Shown here one piece after another: positions 56,145 to 64,000 of a DNA stretch of 64,000 bases. The notes beneath the pieces were generated by a model. It did not search any database, was not told the origin of the DNA, and saw nothing but the letters and a program-made list of their open reading frames with translations. A program made the translations under genes and the position numbers. This DNA comes from Methanospirillum stamsii (lineage in GTDB: Archaea > Halobacteriota > Methanomicrobia > Methanomicrobiales > Methanospirillaceae). Numbering within the stretch: position 1 is the first letter of the stretch; the number at the start of each line of letters is the position of its first letter. The stretch covers positions 1 to 64,000 of the forward strand of contig NZ_QGMZ01000027.1 in the NCBI RefSeq assembly GCF_003173335.1, in the 5' to 3' direction.

Positions 56145-56629
56145 CGCTCAAGTCTCCGTTTCCAGTACTCCACAAGACCGCCGGTATTCAGAATTTCCTG
56201 CATACGGGAGGAAAGGGGGCGGAAAAAGTATTTTTTTCCATCAACAGCAATCCAGCCGTCAACGCAGTCAAACGTAATATTCATATCATCATGGCATCCG
56301 GGAATTTCACATTCAATGACAGGTAGCCCGACATTGATGGAGTTACGATAGAAGATACGGGCAAATGAAGGAGCTATGACTGCCAGAACCCCGGCTTCAC
56401 GAAGAGCAACAGCTGCCTGTTCACGTGATGACCCGCATCCCATGTTCTTTCCGGCAATAAGAACCGCACCTTTCAGACGGGGGGCCAGTCCGGGATCCAG
56501 GTCTTCAAACACATGCTGGGCCCATACACTCCGGTCTTTTGTTCGGAGGTACCTTCCGGCAATGACTAGATCAGTGTCAATATCTGCACCGATACAAACT
56601 GCCGGACCTGAACCTGAAAGGGCTGTCAT
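56141..56629 (-). CDS. aksE: Homoaconitase small subunit
   Basis: A protein of 162 residues with the swivel domain of the LeuD/aconitase family (KNMGCGSSREQAAVALREAG, SFARIFYRNSINVGLPV). The substrate loop reads YLRTKD. The YLRT form marks the methanogen homoaconitase (MJ1271 type), while isopropylmalate isomerases usually have YLVY-like loops. This supports chain-elongation substrates. It overlaps both neighbours by 4 nt. Confidence 0.88.
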   Translation of the reverse strand: MTALSGSGPAVCIGADIDTDLVIAGRYLRTKDRSVWAQHVFEDLDPGLAPRLKGAVLIAGKNMGCGSSREQAAVALREAGVLAVIAPSFARIFYRNSINVGLPVIECEIPGCHDDMNITFDCVDGWIAVDGKKYFFRPLSSRMQEILNTGGLVEYWKRRLER

Positions 56630-57840
56630 ATGACCTCCCGTGGATCAGCAATCTCACCGGAAAGAGCACTTGCGGCAGCGGTAGACGGAGAACAAAGATA
56701 ATATGATGCTCCAACCCCCATTCGGTTTTTAAAGTTCCGGTTCGCGGTTGACAAACCAACTTCTCCTTCACCAAGTACTCCCATATGTGCCCCAAGACAG
56801 GGTCCACACCCGGGAGGTCCCATAACACACCCTGCCTGAATAAGATCTGCAGCAACTCCGGTTCTAATAGCTTTGAGGTAATCACCCTCCGAAGCGGGTA
56901 CAACAATCGTTCTGACAGAGACCCGGTGGCCTTTCAGTATTTCTGCCGCCCGTTTCAGATCTTCAAATCGTCCGTTTGTACAGGTCCCGATAAATATCTG
57001 ATCAACCGGAGTTCCTGCCAGTTTTGTTACTGGCTCTACGGTGTCCACCCGATGAGGAACTGCACAGACGGGTTCCAGATCTAACAAAGATATAAAGCAT
57101 TCCCGGACATAGGAGGGGTTTTCAGGGACTTGCGTATCAACAGGTGCATGATACAATGCTAAGTACCGGGCTGTCTCCTGGTCTGCATAAAAAAGTCCGG
57201 TCTTGGCTCCTGCTTCAACAGCCATATTACACAATGTTAGACGTCCTTCCATTGGGACGCTTTGTGCTGCTTCACCAACAAATTCAAGTGCTGCATAGGT
57301 TGCTCCATCCATACCAAGGAGCGAGACATACGAAAGGGCCAGATCTTTCCATTCAACCCCGGCGGGAAGAACATCGGATAGATGTATTCCAATTGAATCC
57401 GGGATCCTGAGCCAGGTTTCTCCCGAAATCCATATTCCGGCCATGTCACTTGCACCTACCCCGGTGGCAAAGGCGCCCAGTGCTCCAAGTGTACAGGAGT
57501 GGGAATCAGCCCCGATAACCACTTCACCCGGATGAACAAGACCTTCTGCCATGACCTGGTGACAGATTCCTGAACCAATGTCCATGAAATTCACCCCGTT
57601 TTTATGTGAAAAGTCCCGGAGTTCTGCCTGAAGCTCAGCGGTCTGTGAATTGTTGGCCGGAGAGATATGATCATAAATTACATAGATAGAAGCTGGATCT
57701 GCCAGTTTTGGCGATCCTATCCTGTCAAACACTAATTTTGCCTGTATTCCGGTCCCGTCATGACAGAAAGCCCGGTCTACCTGCCGGTCAACATATGTGC
57801 CGGCCTTCGCACCCAGAATTTTCTCCGATAGTGTTACCAT
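56626..57840 (-). CDS. aksD: Homoaconitase large subunit
   Basis: A protein of 404 residues of the LeuC/aconitase family. The [4Fe-4S] ligands are seen in IGTCTNGRFEDLKRA and GPPGCGPCLGAHMG; GADSHSCTLGALGAFATGVG is also conserved. With AksE it interconverts homocitrate and homoisocitrate and the longer homologues. The frame starts at ATG 57840, after GGATG, and overlaps aksA by 53 nt, so a later start is possible. Confidence 0.9.
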   Translation of the reverse strand: MVTLSEKILGAKAGTYVDRQVDRAFCHDGTGIQAKLVFDRIGSPKLADPASIYVIYDHISPANNSQTAELQAELRDFSHKNGVNFMDIGSGICHQVMAEGLVHPGEVVIGADSHSCTLGALGAFATGVGASDMAGIWISGETWLRIPDSIGIHLSDVLPAGVEWKDLALSYVSLLGMDGATYAALEFVGEAAQSVPMEGRLTLCNMAVEAGAKTGLFYADQETARYLALYHAPVDTQVPENPSYVRECFISLLDLEPVCAVPHRVDTVEPVTKLAGTPVDQIFIGTCTNGRFEDLKRAAEILKGHRVSVRTIVVPASEGDYLKAIRTGVAADLIQAGCVMGPPGCGPCLGAHMGVLGEGEVGLSTANRNFKNRMGVGASYYLCSPSTAAASALSGEIADPREVI

Positions 57841-58969
57841 TTATTACATCCTCCCCGGTTACCTGTGAAATTATCTCCCGCAAAACCTGCTGGTTGATAC
57901 TGCATTTATCCTCACTTCTATCCTTAATCAGTTCAAGCACCTGCATAACCTGCTCATCAGAGATGTGATATCCAAATATGGTAAGAATGTGCGATAGTGC
58001 CCTTTTTCCGGTATGTTTGCCGAGAATGAACCGCCGCTCAAGCCCGAGAATTTCAGGAGGAATAAACTCATACGTCGAAGGATTTTCAAGGATTGCAGCG
58101 ATATGAATTCCACTTTCATGGGCAAAGGCATTCGCTCCGACAACGGGTTTGGTTATCGGCATGTAAATTCCGGTATATTTCTGGACACAGTCTGAAAGGG
58201 CCGGAATTTCAGTAAGATCATACCGGGTGATACCCCCTTTGAGAACAAGAGAAACAAGCACTTCTTCAAGACGGGCATTTCCCGCCCGCTCACCAAGACC
58301 GTTCACCGTGGTATGAAGCTGGAATGCACCAAGCTCAGCAGCAATAAGTGTATTTGCCGTTGCACAGCCAAGATCATTATGTGCATGAATAGCAATTGGA
58401 ATAGGAGTCCTCGGGACAAGGTCTTTCATTACCGTTGCCACTTCAAGAGGAGTCAGACAGCCGGTGGTATCAGCATAGGTAACATAGGAAGCCTTGTGCT
58501 CTGCTGCCTGCCGGTATATATCCACGAGAATATCTGGTTCAGTCCTGGATGCATCCTCTGCTCCGAATCTGACGATAAGGCCATGGTCAACAGCATAGTC
58601 CAGTTGTTCAATTGCATTGGCAACCACAACCTCGCGGGGTTTTTTATGCTTATACTTCAGGTGCAGATCTGACGGGGCAATAAAAAGCCCAATCATATCC
58701 ACTTCAGCATCAAGGGCTGCATCCACATCTTCCCGGCAGGCCCGGGACAGACCACAGATCTTTGCATTAAGGCCGAGTTTGGAGATTTCACGAACCATCT
58801 CCTTCTCATGAACGGATACTATCGGAAACCCTGCCTCAATAACCTCGACCCCGATGGCATCAAGCCGGGTTGCAATATCCTTCTTCTCATCAGGAGTAAA
58901 CGAAACTCCCGGAGTCTGTTCGCCATCACGGAGAGTTACATCACAAATTTCAACATGCCAAGGTTTCAT
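57788..58969 (-). CDS. aksA: Homocitrate synthase
   Basis: A protein of 393 residues from ATG 58969, which follows GGAGGAG and overlaps the previous stop (ATGA). It has the DRE-TIM barrel motif DVTLRDGEQTPGVSF, IHAHNDLGCATANTL and NGLGERAGNARLEE, and ends soon after the barrel (KHTGKRALSH), without the long leucine-regulatory domain of LeuA. This fits AksA, which condenses acetyl-CoA with 2-oxoglutarate and its homologues. Citramalate synthase or a short isopropylmalate synthase is less likely given the neighbours. Confidence 0.87.
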   Translation of the reverse strand: MKPWHVEICDVTLRDGEQTPGVSFTPDEKKDIATRLDAIGVEVIEAGFPIVSVHEKEMVREISKLGLNAKICGLSRACREDVDAALDAEVDMIGLFIAPSDLHLKYKHKKPREVVVANAIEQLDYAVDHGLIVRFGAEDASRTEPDILVDIYRQAAEHKASYVTYADTTGCLTPLEVATVMKDLVPRTPIPIAIHAHNDLGCATANTLIAAELGAFQLHTTVNGLGERAGNARLEEVLVSLVLKGGITRYDLTEIPALSDCVQKYTGIYMPITKPVVGANAFAHESGIHIAAILENPSTYEFIPPEILGLERRFILGKHTGKRALSHILTIFGYHISDEQVMQVLELIKDRSEDKCSINQQVLREIISQVTGEDVINGNTIGENSGCEGRHIC

Positions 58970-60063
58970 AAACATCGCTCCTCCGGACATGCTCCCTGAA
59001 TGACCAGCACCTGAAGCTTGTTATCAGGAACGAGGAGTCCGGAAATTTTTTCTTGTTCACCTGCATCACAAACCACCGGATTTGTAAACCCGATGTAATC
59101 AAGAATCTCCGGAACAGGCTGGCGACCGGTTGTTCCCATGCACCTGTTCTGGAGAACAATACAAAGAAGAGGACGACCTTTTGCATGCAGATCGATAAGG
59201 GTGAGTATCCCGGAGTGAAGAAGAGCATAATCACCGGTAAGTGCAACACCGGTTGATGTTGCTGCAACCCCCAATGACGATCCCATTCCATAGTTGGCAA
59301 TACCGCTGGTATATGGAGGTATCATTGAAAGAAGACTACAACCAGTATCACAGATAACCCGGATCTTTTTCTCCTCAAGGAGATCAAAAACTCCCTGAAA
59401 CGGGCATCCCGGACAAAACATCCGAGAGGACCCACGCTCGGACCGGCTTTTTGAAACATTTTCTCCAGTGAGAGGCGATATTGGAAATGGAACAAATCCT
59501 GCATCTGTCATTGCAGGAACTGATTCATAGGCACGAAAAGCCCGCCCATACATAGTAAGGTCAGGATCAGCAAGTTTCCCGGTATTTCTCTCTGACCCGT
59601 TCGCATGAACATTTCCCGGCTTTTTTAGATCTTCTGGGACAAATCGTAGTATTACAACCCGTGACCACTTCTCAGAGGCAGCAAATGCATCACCTACCGG
59701 GTCAGGTCTCTCCATCCCAATCACCGGACAGACTGCAATCGAACCATATATCCGGCTGTCCTGAACAGTCTGGGTCCCAAAAGCAGTAGGATCATCGCCT
59801 ACCACAATGACAACCCCGGCAGTAAGCCCCTGGGCTGTTGCATGGGCAAGGGGATCTGCAAGTACATTCATGCCCACATGTTTGACAATGACACAAGCCC
59901 TTTTTCCGGAAAGAGAGTCTCCAAGAGCACATTCAAGAGCAACTTTCTCATTAATACAAAGTTCTGCCCCGGTTTCTTCGATTAGGGTTGTTACCGGGTA
60001 TCCGGGTACTGCATATATCCTGTCAGCATAGGCAGTAATTGACTTACCAAGGGCTGAAATCAT
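58966..60063 (-). CDS. TPP-dependent 2-oxoacid decarboxylase-like protein (IorA-like, no ferredoxin domain)
   Basis: A protein of 365 residues from ATG 60063, which follows GGGGAGGG. Residues 1-190 resemble the pyrimidine-binding domain of 2-oxoacid oxidoreductases (YAVPGYPVTTLIEETGAEL, catalytic Glu in NEKVALECALGDSL). Residues 240-365 form the TPP-binding domain (FCPGCPFQGVFDLL, then GDYALLHSG and LQNRCMGTTG). IorA proteins are about 600 residues with a C-terminal ferredoxin domain, absent here, and no IorB gene is adjacent. Size and domain order recall sulfopyruvate decarboxylase ComDE as one chain. In an aks operon, decarboxylation of 2-oxosuberate is the attractive guess. Confidence 0.78.
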   Translation of the reverse strand: MISALGKSITAYADRIYAVPGYPVTTLIEETGAELCINEKVALECALGDSLSGKRACVIVKHVGMNVLADPLAHATAQGLTAGVVIVVGDDPTAFGTQTVQDSRIYGSIAVCPVIGMERPDPVGDAFAASEKWSRVVILRFVPEDLKKPGNVHANGSERNTGKLADPDLTMYGRAFRAYESVPAMTDAGFVPFPISPLTGENVSKSRSERGSSRMFCPGCPFQGVFDLLEEKKIRVICDTGCSLLSMIPPYTSGIANYGMGSSLGVAATSTGVALTGDYALLHSGILTLIDLHAKGRPLLCIVLQNRCMGTTGRQPVPEILDYIGFTNPVVCDAGEQEKISGLLVPDNKLQVLVIQGACPEERCL

Positions 60064-61025
60064 GTGTCCCTCCCCGGAATCAGATCGCATCCGGTACATG
60101 CCGGACACATCGTCAGGGCATTTTTGGGGTCAAGCCCATATCGCAGCAGGTTTTGTTCAAGAATCCGGGCGATACGGACAATTCGTTCCGGCCCTGGTGG
60201 TTGATAGTGAACAAGATCTCCGCCGGGAGTCAGAGGACGGATTACCGGCATAATCCCATGCCTGCAAAGATTTTCGATACATGCCGTCATCTCCTCGTCA
60301 GTTTCCCCAAGGCCCAGGATAATGTTTGAAAAAACATGATCCTTTCCAAAGATTGAAACTGCAGCAAGAAGGGCTGATATTGCATCTTCCCGATTCATTT
60401 TCGGGCACATGAGGGAAAAGAGTTCTGCGGTTGCGGCCTCAAGATTAAACTTTACCTCTGTCGCTCCTGCATCCTTCAGCCGCTCTGAAGTTCCCGGTGA
60501 GGGATAGATAGAAACACCAATCGGGAGATTAAAATGGCGAAGCCTCCTTACCACCCCGAGAACATAATCCTCTTCTTCTCTGGTATCGGTCAGCACTCCG
60601 GAAGTCAGCGAAATTGCATCAATGTCTGGAAAAACATCGCTGACCATTTGCTCTATTTCGTCAATGCTTCTCCGTGTTCCCGGATTTCTCCATACATTGC
60701 AATACCGGCACCTGTACACACATGAACCGGTAACGGTCAGATATGCCTGACGTGGACAGTGATGCCCGGGTTTTTCGAGAACTCCGGTATACTCCTGCCC
60801 CTCAAAAAGAAGTATGGCCTGACCATTTCCCTTATGCACAATTTCAGCACCTGCAGTTTTTGATAGAGTCAGGCGGACTCTTCGGCCATTCATTGAAAAA
60901 AATACCGACCCGGCTCCTCCTGCTCCGGGTCCGGCTCTGGATCTGGCAATAAACGTATCTGCCTCTTCTCCGGTGATTCTTACCTTCCCAGCATAAAGGA
61001 GCCTGGCTTTCAGATCTGCCCACAT
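60060..61025 (-). CDS. Radical SAM enzyme with C-terminal Cys triad
   Basis: A protein of 321 residues. After about 90 residues of N-terminal domain comes the SAM-cluster motif C102-x3-C106-x2-C109 (GSCVYRCRYCNVW) and a barrel with LTSGVLTD, EVKFNLEAAT and IILGLGETDEEM, similar to the lipoyl/biotin synthase group. Near the C-terminus C307, C310 and C313 (CPACTGC) could hold a second Fe-S cluster. In lipoyl and biotin synthases such a cluster donates sulfur. The substrate is unknown. It overlaps the TPP enzyme by 4 nt and marker protein 11 by 16 nt. Confidence 0.8.
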   Translation of the reverse strand: MWADLKARLLYAGKVRITGEEADTFIARSRAGPGAGGAGSVFFSMNGRRVRLTLSKTAGAEIVHKGNGQAILLFEGQEYTGVLEKPGHHCPRQAYLTVTGSCVYRCRYCNVWRNPGTRRSIDEIEQMVSDVFPDIDAISLTSGVLTDTREEEDYVLGVVRRLRHFNLPIGVSIYPSPGTSERLKDAGATEVKFNLEAATAELFSLMCPKMNREDAISALLAAVSIFGKDHVFSNIILGLGETDEEMTACIENLCRHGIMPVIRPLTPGGDLVHYQPPGPERIVRIARILEQNLLRYGLDPKNALTMCPACTGCDLIPGRDT

Positions 61026-61900
61026 AATAACAGCCCTTCTTCATACCTCGTGTAAAAGGGGATTGCTGCAACAGCACCGGTAATTCCTCTCCCATTAATC
61101 CAAATGGTCAGATCATCGCCAGTAAGGGCACGGGCATCATCCGGACTAACCTGTCCTTTTTTCGTCCGCCACCCGTATTCGAGAAGTCTTTCAGGAGAAA
61201 AACCGGTGAATACTGCCATTCCGGTTTTGGGTGAGAGGGTATATTTTTTTAATAATTCTGAAAACCGGCCGGCCAGTTCATCAGGGTCACTGGATGCAAA
61301 TTCAACAACCACCCCGACACAGTTCTTTGTCCTGAAAGGAACCGGAAAGAGTTGGACAATTGTATGAGAGAGATACCGGTTCTTATCATCAGCAACTGCC
61401 TGTGCAATATTATGAACAAGAGTCCAGGTTGCTCCCTGTTCAGGGGTATCAGTATCATCCACACCAATTAACACCCTTGAAAAGCGTGGAAGGATGATTT
61501 TTGATCCGGCAACCTTTCCACCGCCGGATTCATCAAACTCTGAACGGATTACCCCTTTCGCGCTGGCCCTGCAGATAGTGGCGCCGACTCCGCCTCCACC
61601 CATTCCGATGTAAGAGATAGTAATCTCATTATCCTGGACATCTACCCCGGATATGCCAGCGGGAAATTTCGAACCCTCAAGCGCCAGATCAACAACACCA
61701 GTCCGGAGTAAAAACCGGTTCATGGACCCGACGGTTCGCACAGATTCCACCAGGGGTGATTGTGCATAATGTTTTTTTACCCACATCGCTCCGCCGATGC
61801 AGTCAAAGCACTCAATCAGTTCAACCTGACTACCTGCGGCATCACTAACTGCACAAATCCATGGATAATGGATAACATATGGTTCTGAAATACCAGACAT
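61010..61900 (-). CDS. Methanogenesis marker protein 11
   Basis: A protein of 296 residues, found as far as I know only in methanogens. The core VLIGVDDTDTPEQGATWTLV resembles the nucleotide-handling domain of TiaS, the tRNA agmatinylcytidine synthetase, and IGMGGGGVGATICRASA is a Gly-rich loop upstream of it. The function is not known. It is the first gene of the eight-gene coenzyme B operon; a TATA-like TCTTATAGG lies about 60-70 nt upstream, around 61985. Confidence 0.8.
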   Translation of the reverse strand: MSGISEPYVIHYPWICAVSDAAGSQVELIECFDCIGGAMWVKKHYAQSPLVESVRTVGSMNRFLLRTGVVDLALEGSKFPAGISGVDVQDNEITISYIGMGGGGVGATICRASAKGVIRSEFDESGGGKVAGSKIILPRFSRVLIGVDDTDTPEQGATWTLVHNIAQAVADDKNRYLSHTIVQLFPVPFRTKNCVGVVVEFASSDPDELAGRFSELLKKYTLSPKTGMAVFTGFSPERLLEYGWRTKKGQVSPDDARALTGDDLTIWINGRGITGAVAAIPFYTRYEEGLLLCGQI

Positions 61901-62025
61901 CCCATGCTCCTGATTTTCACCGGAATGACCTGAGTCTTTGCTGGCGAAAATTTCGTCAACAAAATTAGTGCATCAATACCTATAAGAGTTCTCTATTGAA
62001 TCTCACGACAGTAAAAACAAGAATA

Positions 62026-63822
62026 TTAAAAGATTCTTTTACATTCTTCCTGCGCTTTGGCAGCATACGCCTGGGTAATATCCCGTCGTGTCAGAAGACC
62101 CAGTATAAGATAGTTATCGCCACATGATTCAACGATGGGAACATGACCAATATCCATGGCAATCATGTCAGTGAGGATTGTTTCAAGATCTGTATCAGGT
62201 CCGGCGGTGACCAGTTCTTTCGTCATGACCTCATGAATTTTCCGATCATCCCAGCACCCCTTGCAATCTCTGATTGTAACAAACCCAACCAGCACATTTT
62301 TCGATATAACAACAGGAAAACCATAATGGGCTGATTTCTCAACTAGGGTCAGTACTTTATAGCTTGGATCCTCAGGAGAGAGTGAAATAATATCCTCAAG
62401 AGGGGTCATGGCCTTTTTTGCCGGAATGGCCTTAAGTACATGGGAATCAAATTCTCCCCGATGTGCTCCGGATAGTGTCTTATTAGGGATCTGGGACCGG
62501 TATATCGTCCGGTTTCCAACTAGGATAACACTTGCAGCAACTGCACCCATCGCCGGGACAAACAGTGAAAAGTCACCAACCATTTCGATAATCATGATAA
62601 GACAGGCTATTGGTGAATGGGCAATTCCTCCAAAAAGAGCAATCATACCACATATCACAAAAACCGGGACTGCAGTCATCGGTACCATATCCGGGAGAAT
62701 AATATGCATTACCATCCCGAACGCTCCACCGGTTGTAGCCCCAATGGTAAGACCAGGAGCAAAAACACCACCACTTCCCCCGGAACCAATTGTAAGCGAT
62801 GTCGTGATGATACGAACTATAGGAATCAGAAGCAAAACCGAGAGGGGAAGCATGTTATAGACGGCCAGTTGGATAAACCCATACCCGGACCCGATACTTC
62901 CAAGGGCAACAAGAAATGTTTCATGGGAAAAACTTGCAAGACCAATGACAAGAATCCCTATACATGCTGCTCCGATAACCGGTTTTGCATAGATGGGGAT
63001 GTTATATCGGGTTATCAGATTCTGAAAAAAATCCTTTGACCGATAAAACATTTCCAGATATCCGATTCCAACCGCTGCACAGACCACTCCCAGAATAATA
63101 AATAACGGAATCTCTGAAATCGACCAGAATAGATCACTTTTGGAAAAAACCGGTTCGTACCCTTCAAAATACCCAAAGATTCCGTACCCGATAATCGAAG
63201 AGAGAAATGCCGGAACAATCGCATCTGATTCAAAATCACGCAGATACAATATTTCTGCTGCCAGAATTGCCCCCCCGAGAGGAGCTTTAAAAATTGTCCC
63301 AATTCCTGCACCAATACCTGCTGCAATAGCTATCCGCCGTTCTTTTTCAGGCAATTTTAAAAAATCTGCTGCAATGGACCCAAAACCTGCTGCTATCTGG
63401 GCAGTAGGCCCTTCTCTTCCGGCACTCCCTCCCGTGGAAATCGTACAGATAGAAGCAATTGCCTTTATCAGGGGGATCCTCCTCCTAATCCGGCCGGATT
63501 TATGAAAAGCAGCGATTGCAGCATCTGTACCATGCCCTTCAGCTTCAGGGGCAAACCGGTAAACTAAAAATCCGGATACCAGTGCACCCATACAAATGAT
63601 TGGAAGAAACATCCAGATATTCGTGGGCGGGGACCAGGCAGCAATCATTTCTGCTGACATGCCATCTACAGGATAATTATACCCCCATACATCCCCCATG
63701 ATAATCTTTGTAGCAATCCTGATACCTTCAAAGAAGAAAAGTGCTCCAAAACCTGAGATTATACCTATCAGGATAGACAACCCGATGGTCTTTCGGAAAA
63801 GGATAACCTCTGCAGACACCAT
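62026..63822 (-). CDS. CLC chloride channel/antiporter with CBS pair
   Basis: A protein of 598 residues. The CLC filter motifs are GGSAGREGP (133-139, with the gating Glu E137 present) and GGSGGVFAPGLTIGA. The kept gating Glu suggests a chloride/proton antiporter or gated channel. The C-terminal 150 residues form two CBS domains (AKKAMTPLEDIISLSPEDPS and HEVMTKELVTAGPDTDLET) that usually bind adenine nucleotides. It stands alone, upstream of marker protein 11, with a 125-nt gap. Confidence 0.92.
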   Translation of the reverse strand: MVSAEVILFRKTIGLSILIGIISGFGALFFFEGIRIATKIIMGDVWGYNYPVDGMSAEMIAAWSPPTNIWMFLPIICMGALVSGFLVYRFAPEAEGHGTDAAIAAFHKSGRIRRRIPLIKAIASICTISTGGSAGREGPTAQIAAGFGSIAADFLKLPEKERRIAIAAGIGAGIGTIFKAPLGGAILAAEILYLRDFESDAIVPAFLSSIIGYGIFGYFEGYEPVFSKSDLFWSISEIPLFIILGVVCAAVGIGYLEMFYRSKDFFQNLITRYNIPIYAKPVIGAACIGILVIGLASFSHETFLVALGSIGSGYGFIQLAVYNMLPLSVLLLIPIVRIITTSLTIGSGGSGGVFAPGLTIGATTGGAFGMVMHIILPDMVPMTAVPVFVICGMIALFGGIAHSPIACLIMIIEMVGDFSLFVPAMGAVAASVILVGNRTIYRSQIPNKTLSGAHRGEFDSHVLKAIPAKKAMTPLEDIISLSPEDPSYKVLTLVEKSAHYGFPVVISKNVLVGFVTIRDCKGCWDDRKIHEVMTKELVTAGPDTDLETILTDMIAMDIGHVPIVESCGDNYLILGLLTRRDITQAYAAKAQEECKRIF

Positions 63823-63924
63823 AAATAGTCTACTTTTATGTTCCGGTGTTGTTATGCATTCCTCTTTCAGTTTACAGGAATTTCCGGAAAAAATCAGAAT
63901 GATAAAAAAGTAATTATTCAGGGA
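63823..63924. other. Intergenic region after the CLC gene
   Basis: No convincing gene. A 19-codon plus-strand frame at 63854 and a TTTCCGGAAA palindrome near 63878 are present. The CLC promoter is likely in this stretch, but no clear TATA box was chosen. Confidence 0.4.
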
Positions 63925-64000
63925 TTATTTACAGGAAAGACACCAGACCTCATCATTCCACCCGACAATCCGCACAAAATTCAAACACATATCCCGGATC
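63925..64000 (-). CDS. Possible C-terminal end of a gene cut by the window edge
   Basis: A minus-strand frame is open from the window end to a stop at 63925-63927 and encodes a tail ending in NFVRIVGWNDEVWCLSCK. The composition looks protein-like, with a CxxC near the end. With only 25 codons visible no family can be named. Confidence 0.3.
   Translation of the reverse strand, partial: IRDMCLNFVRIVGWNDEVWCLSCK

Noticed and set aside
57788-58969. Reading the aks genes as a leucine operon (leuABCD)
   Set aside because: The synthase lacks the leucine-regulatory domain, the small subunit has the YLRT loop, and the neighbours are methanogen-specific; still not fully excluded without the rest of the genome.
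62026-63924. Possible fluoride riboswitch before the CLC gene
   Set aside because: I looked for the conserved fluoride motif in the upstream gap and found none; the channel also has the chloride-type gating Glu motif.
1-64000. CRISPR arrays, tRNA/rRNA genes, insertion sequences, prophage
   Set aside because: I saw no regularly spaced repeats, no cloverleaf-like gene, no transposase or integrase frames, and no phage structural genes.

Overview
The window looks like chromosomal DNA of a hydrogenotrophic methanogenic archaeon of the order Methanomicrobiales. The close resemblance to a Methanospirillum-type genome is an inference from gene content, not a database match. The evidence is an Ech-type energy-converting [NiFe] hydrogenase, A-type (not F-type) ATP synthase genes, coenzyme B (aks) genes, a methanogenesis-marker-11 protein, archaeal TATA-type promoters and Shine-Dalgarno sites of the GGAGG/GGTGAT type. 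No rRNA, tRNA, CRISPR array, insertion sequence or prophage was seen.

Layout. 1-3080: a terminator, a DUF389 membrane protein, a small sulfite-reductase-like protein with a cupin, and a decayed PAS-domain fragment. 3081-8138: the six-gene ech operon. 8382-11243: a multi-PAS histidine kinase. 11302-29838: two complete A1Ao ATP synthase operons in tandem on the minus strand, both in the order H-I-K-E-C-F-A-B-D and separated by a universal stress protein gene on the plus strand. 30153-40160: housekeeping and surface genes (DUF362 ferredoxin-like protein, AEC transporter, LemA, a membrane-bound diadenylate cyclase with TPRs, a NosD-like beta-helix surface protein, endonuclease IV, an aldehyde dehydrogenase, a glycosyltransferase). 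40551-46921: a complete trpEGDCFBA operon. 46930-54354: a hybrid sensor kinase, a TPR protein, a Cache-domain protein, a thymidylate-synthase-like protein, a strong small-RNA candidate and an OLD-like ATPase. 54361-61900: an eight-gene, tightly overlapping minus-strand operon for coenzyme B precursor synthesis plus unassigned enzymes. 62026-63822: a CLC chloride channel/antiporter.

How the genes work together. Ech couples ferredoxin and H2 to the ion gradient, and the two ATP synthases use such gradients. The two synthases differ in the rotor. Operon 1 encodes a single-hairpin K subunit behind its own likely promoter. Operon 2 encodes a triple-hairpin K with one of three ion-binding carboxylates replaced by Gln, and a C subunit carrying an unusual N-terminal membrane helix. 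This suggests two machines with different ion-to-ATP ratios.

The most exciting region is 54361-61900. The genes for 2-oxosuberate synthesis (aksA, aksD, aksE, aksF) are translationally coupled to a TPP enzyme without a ferredoxin domain, a radical SAM enzyme with a second Cys triad, an unrecognised Cys-rich protein and marker protein 11. These are natural candidates for the unassigned late steps of coenzyme B synthesis. Other notable items are a pseudoknotted small RNA directly upstream of the OLD-like gene, a trpF gene with no canonical start codon, and start codons buried in inverted repeats.
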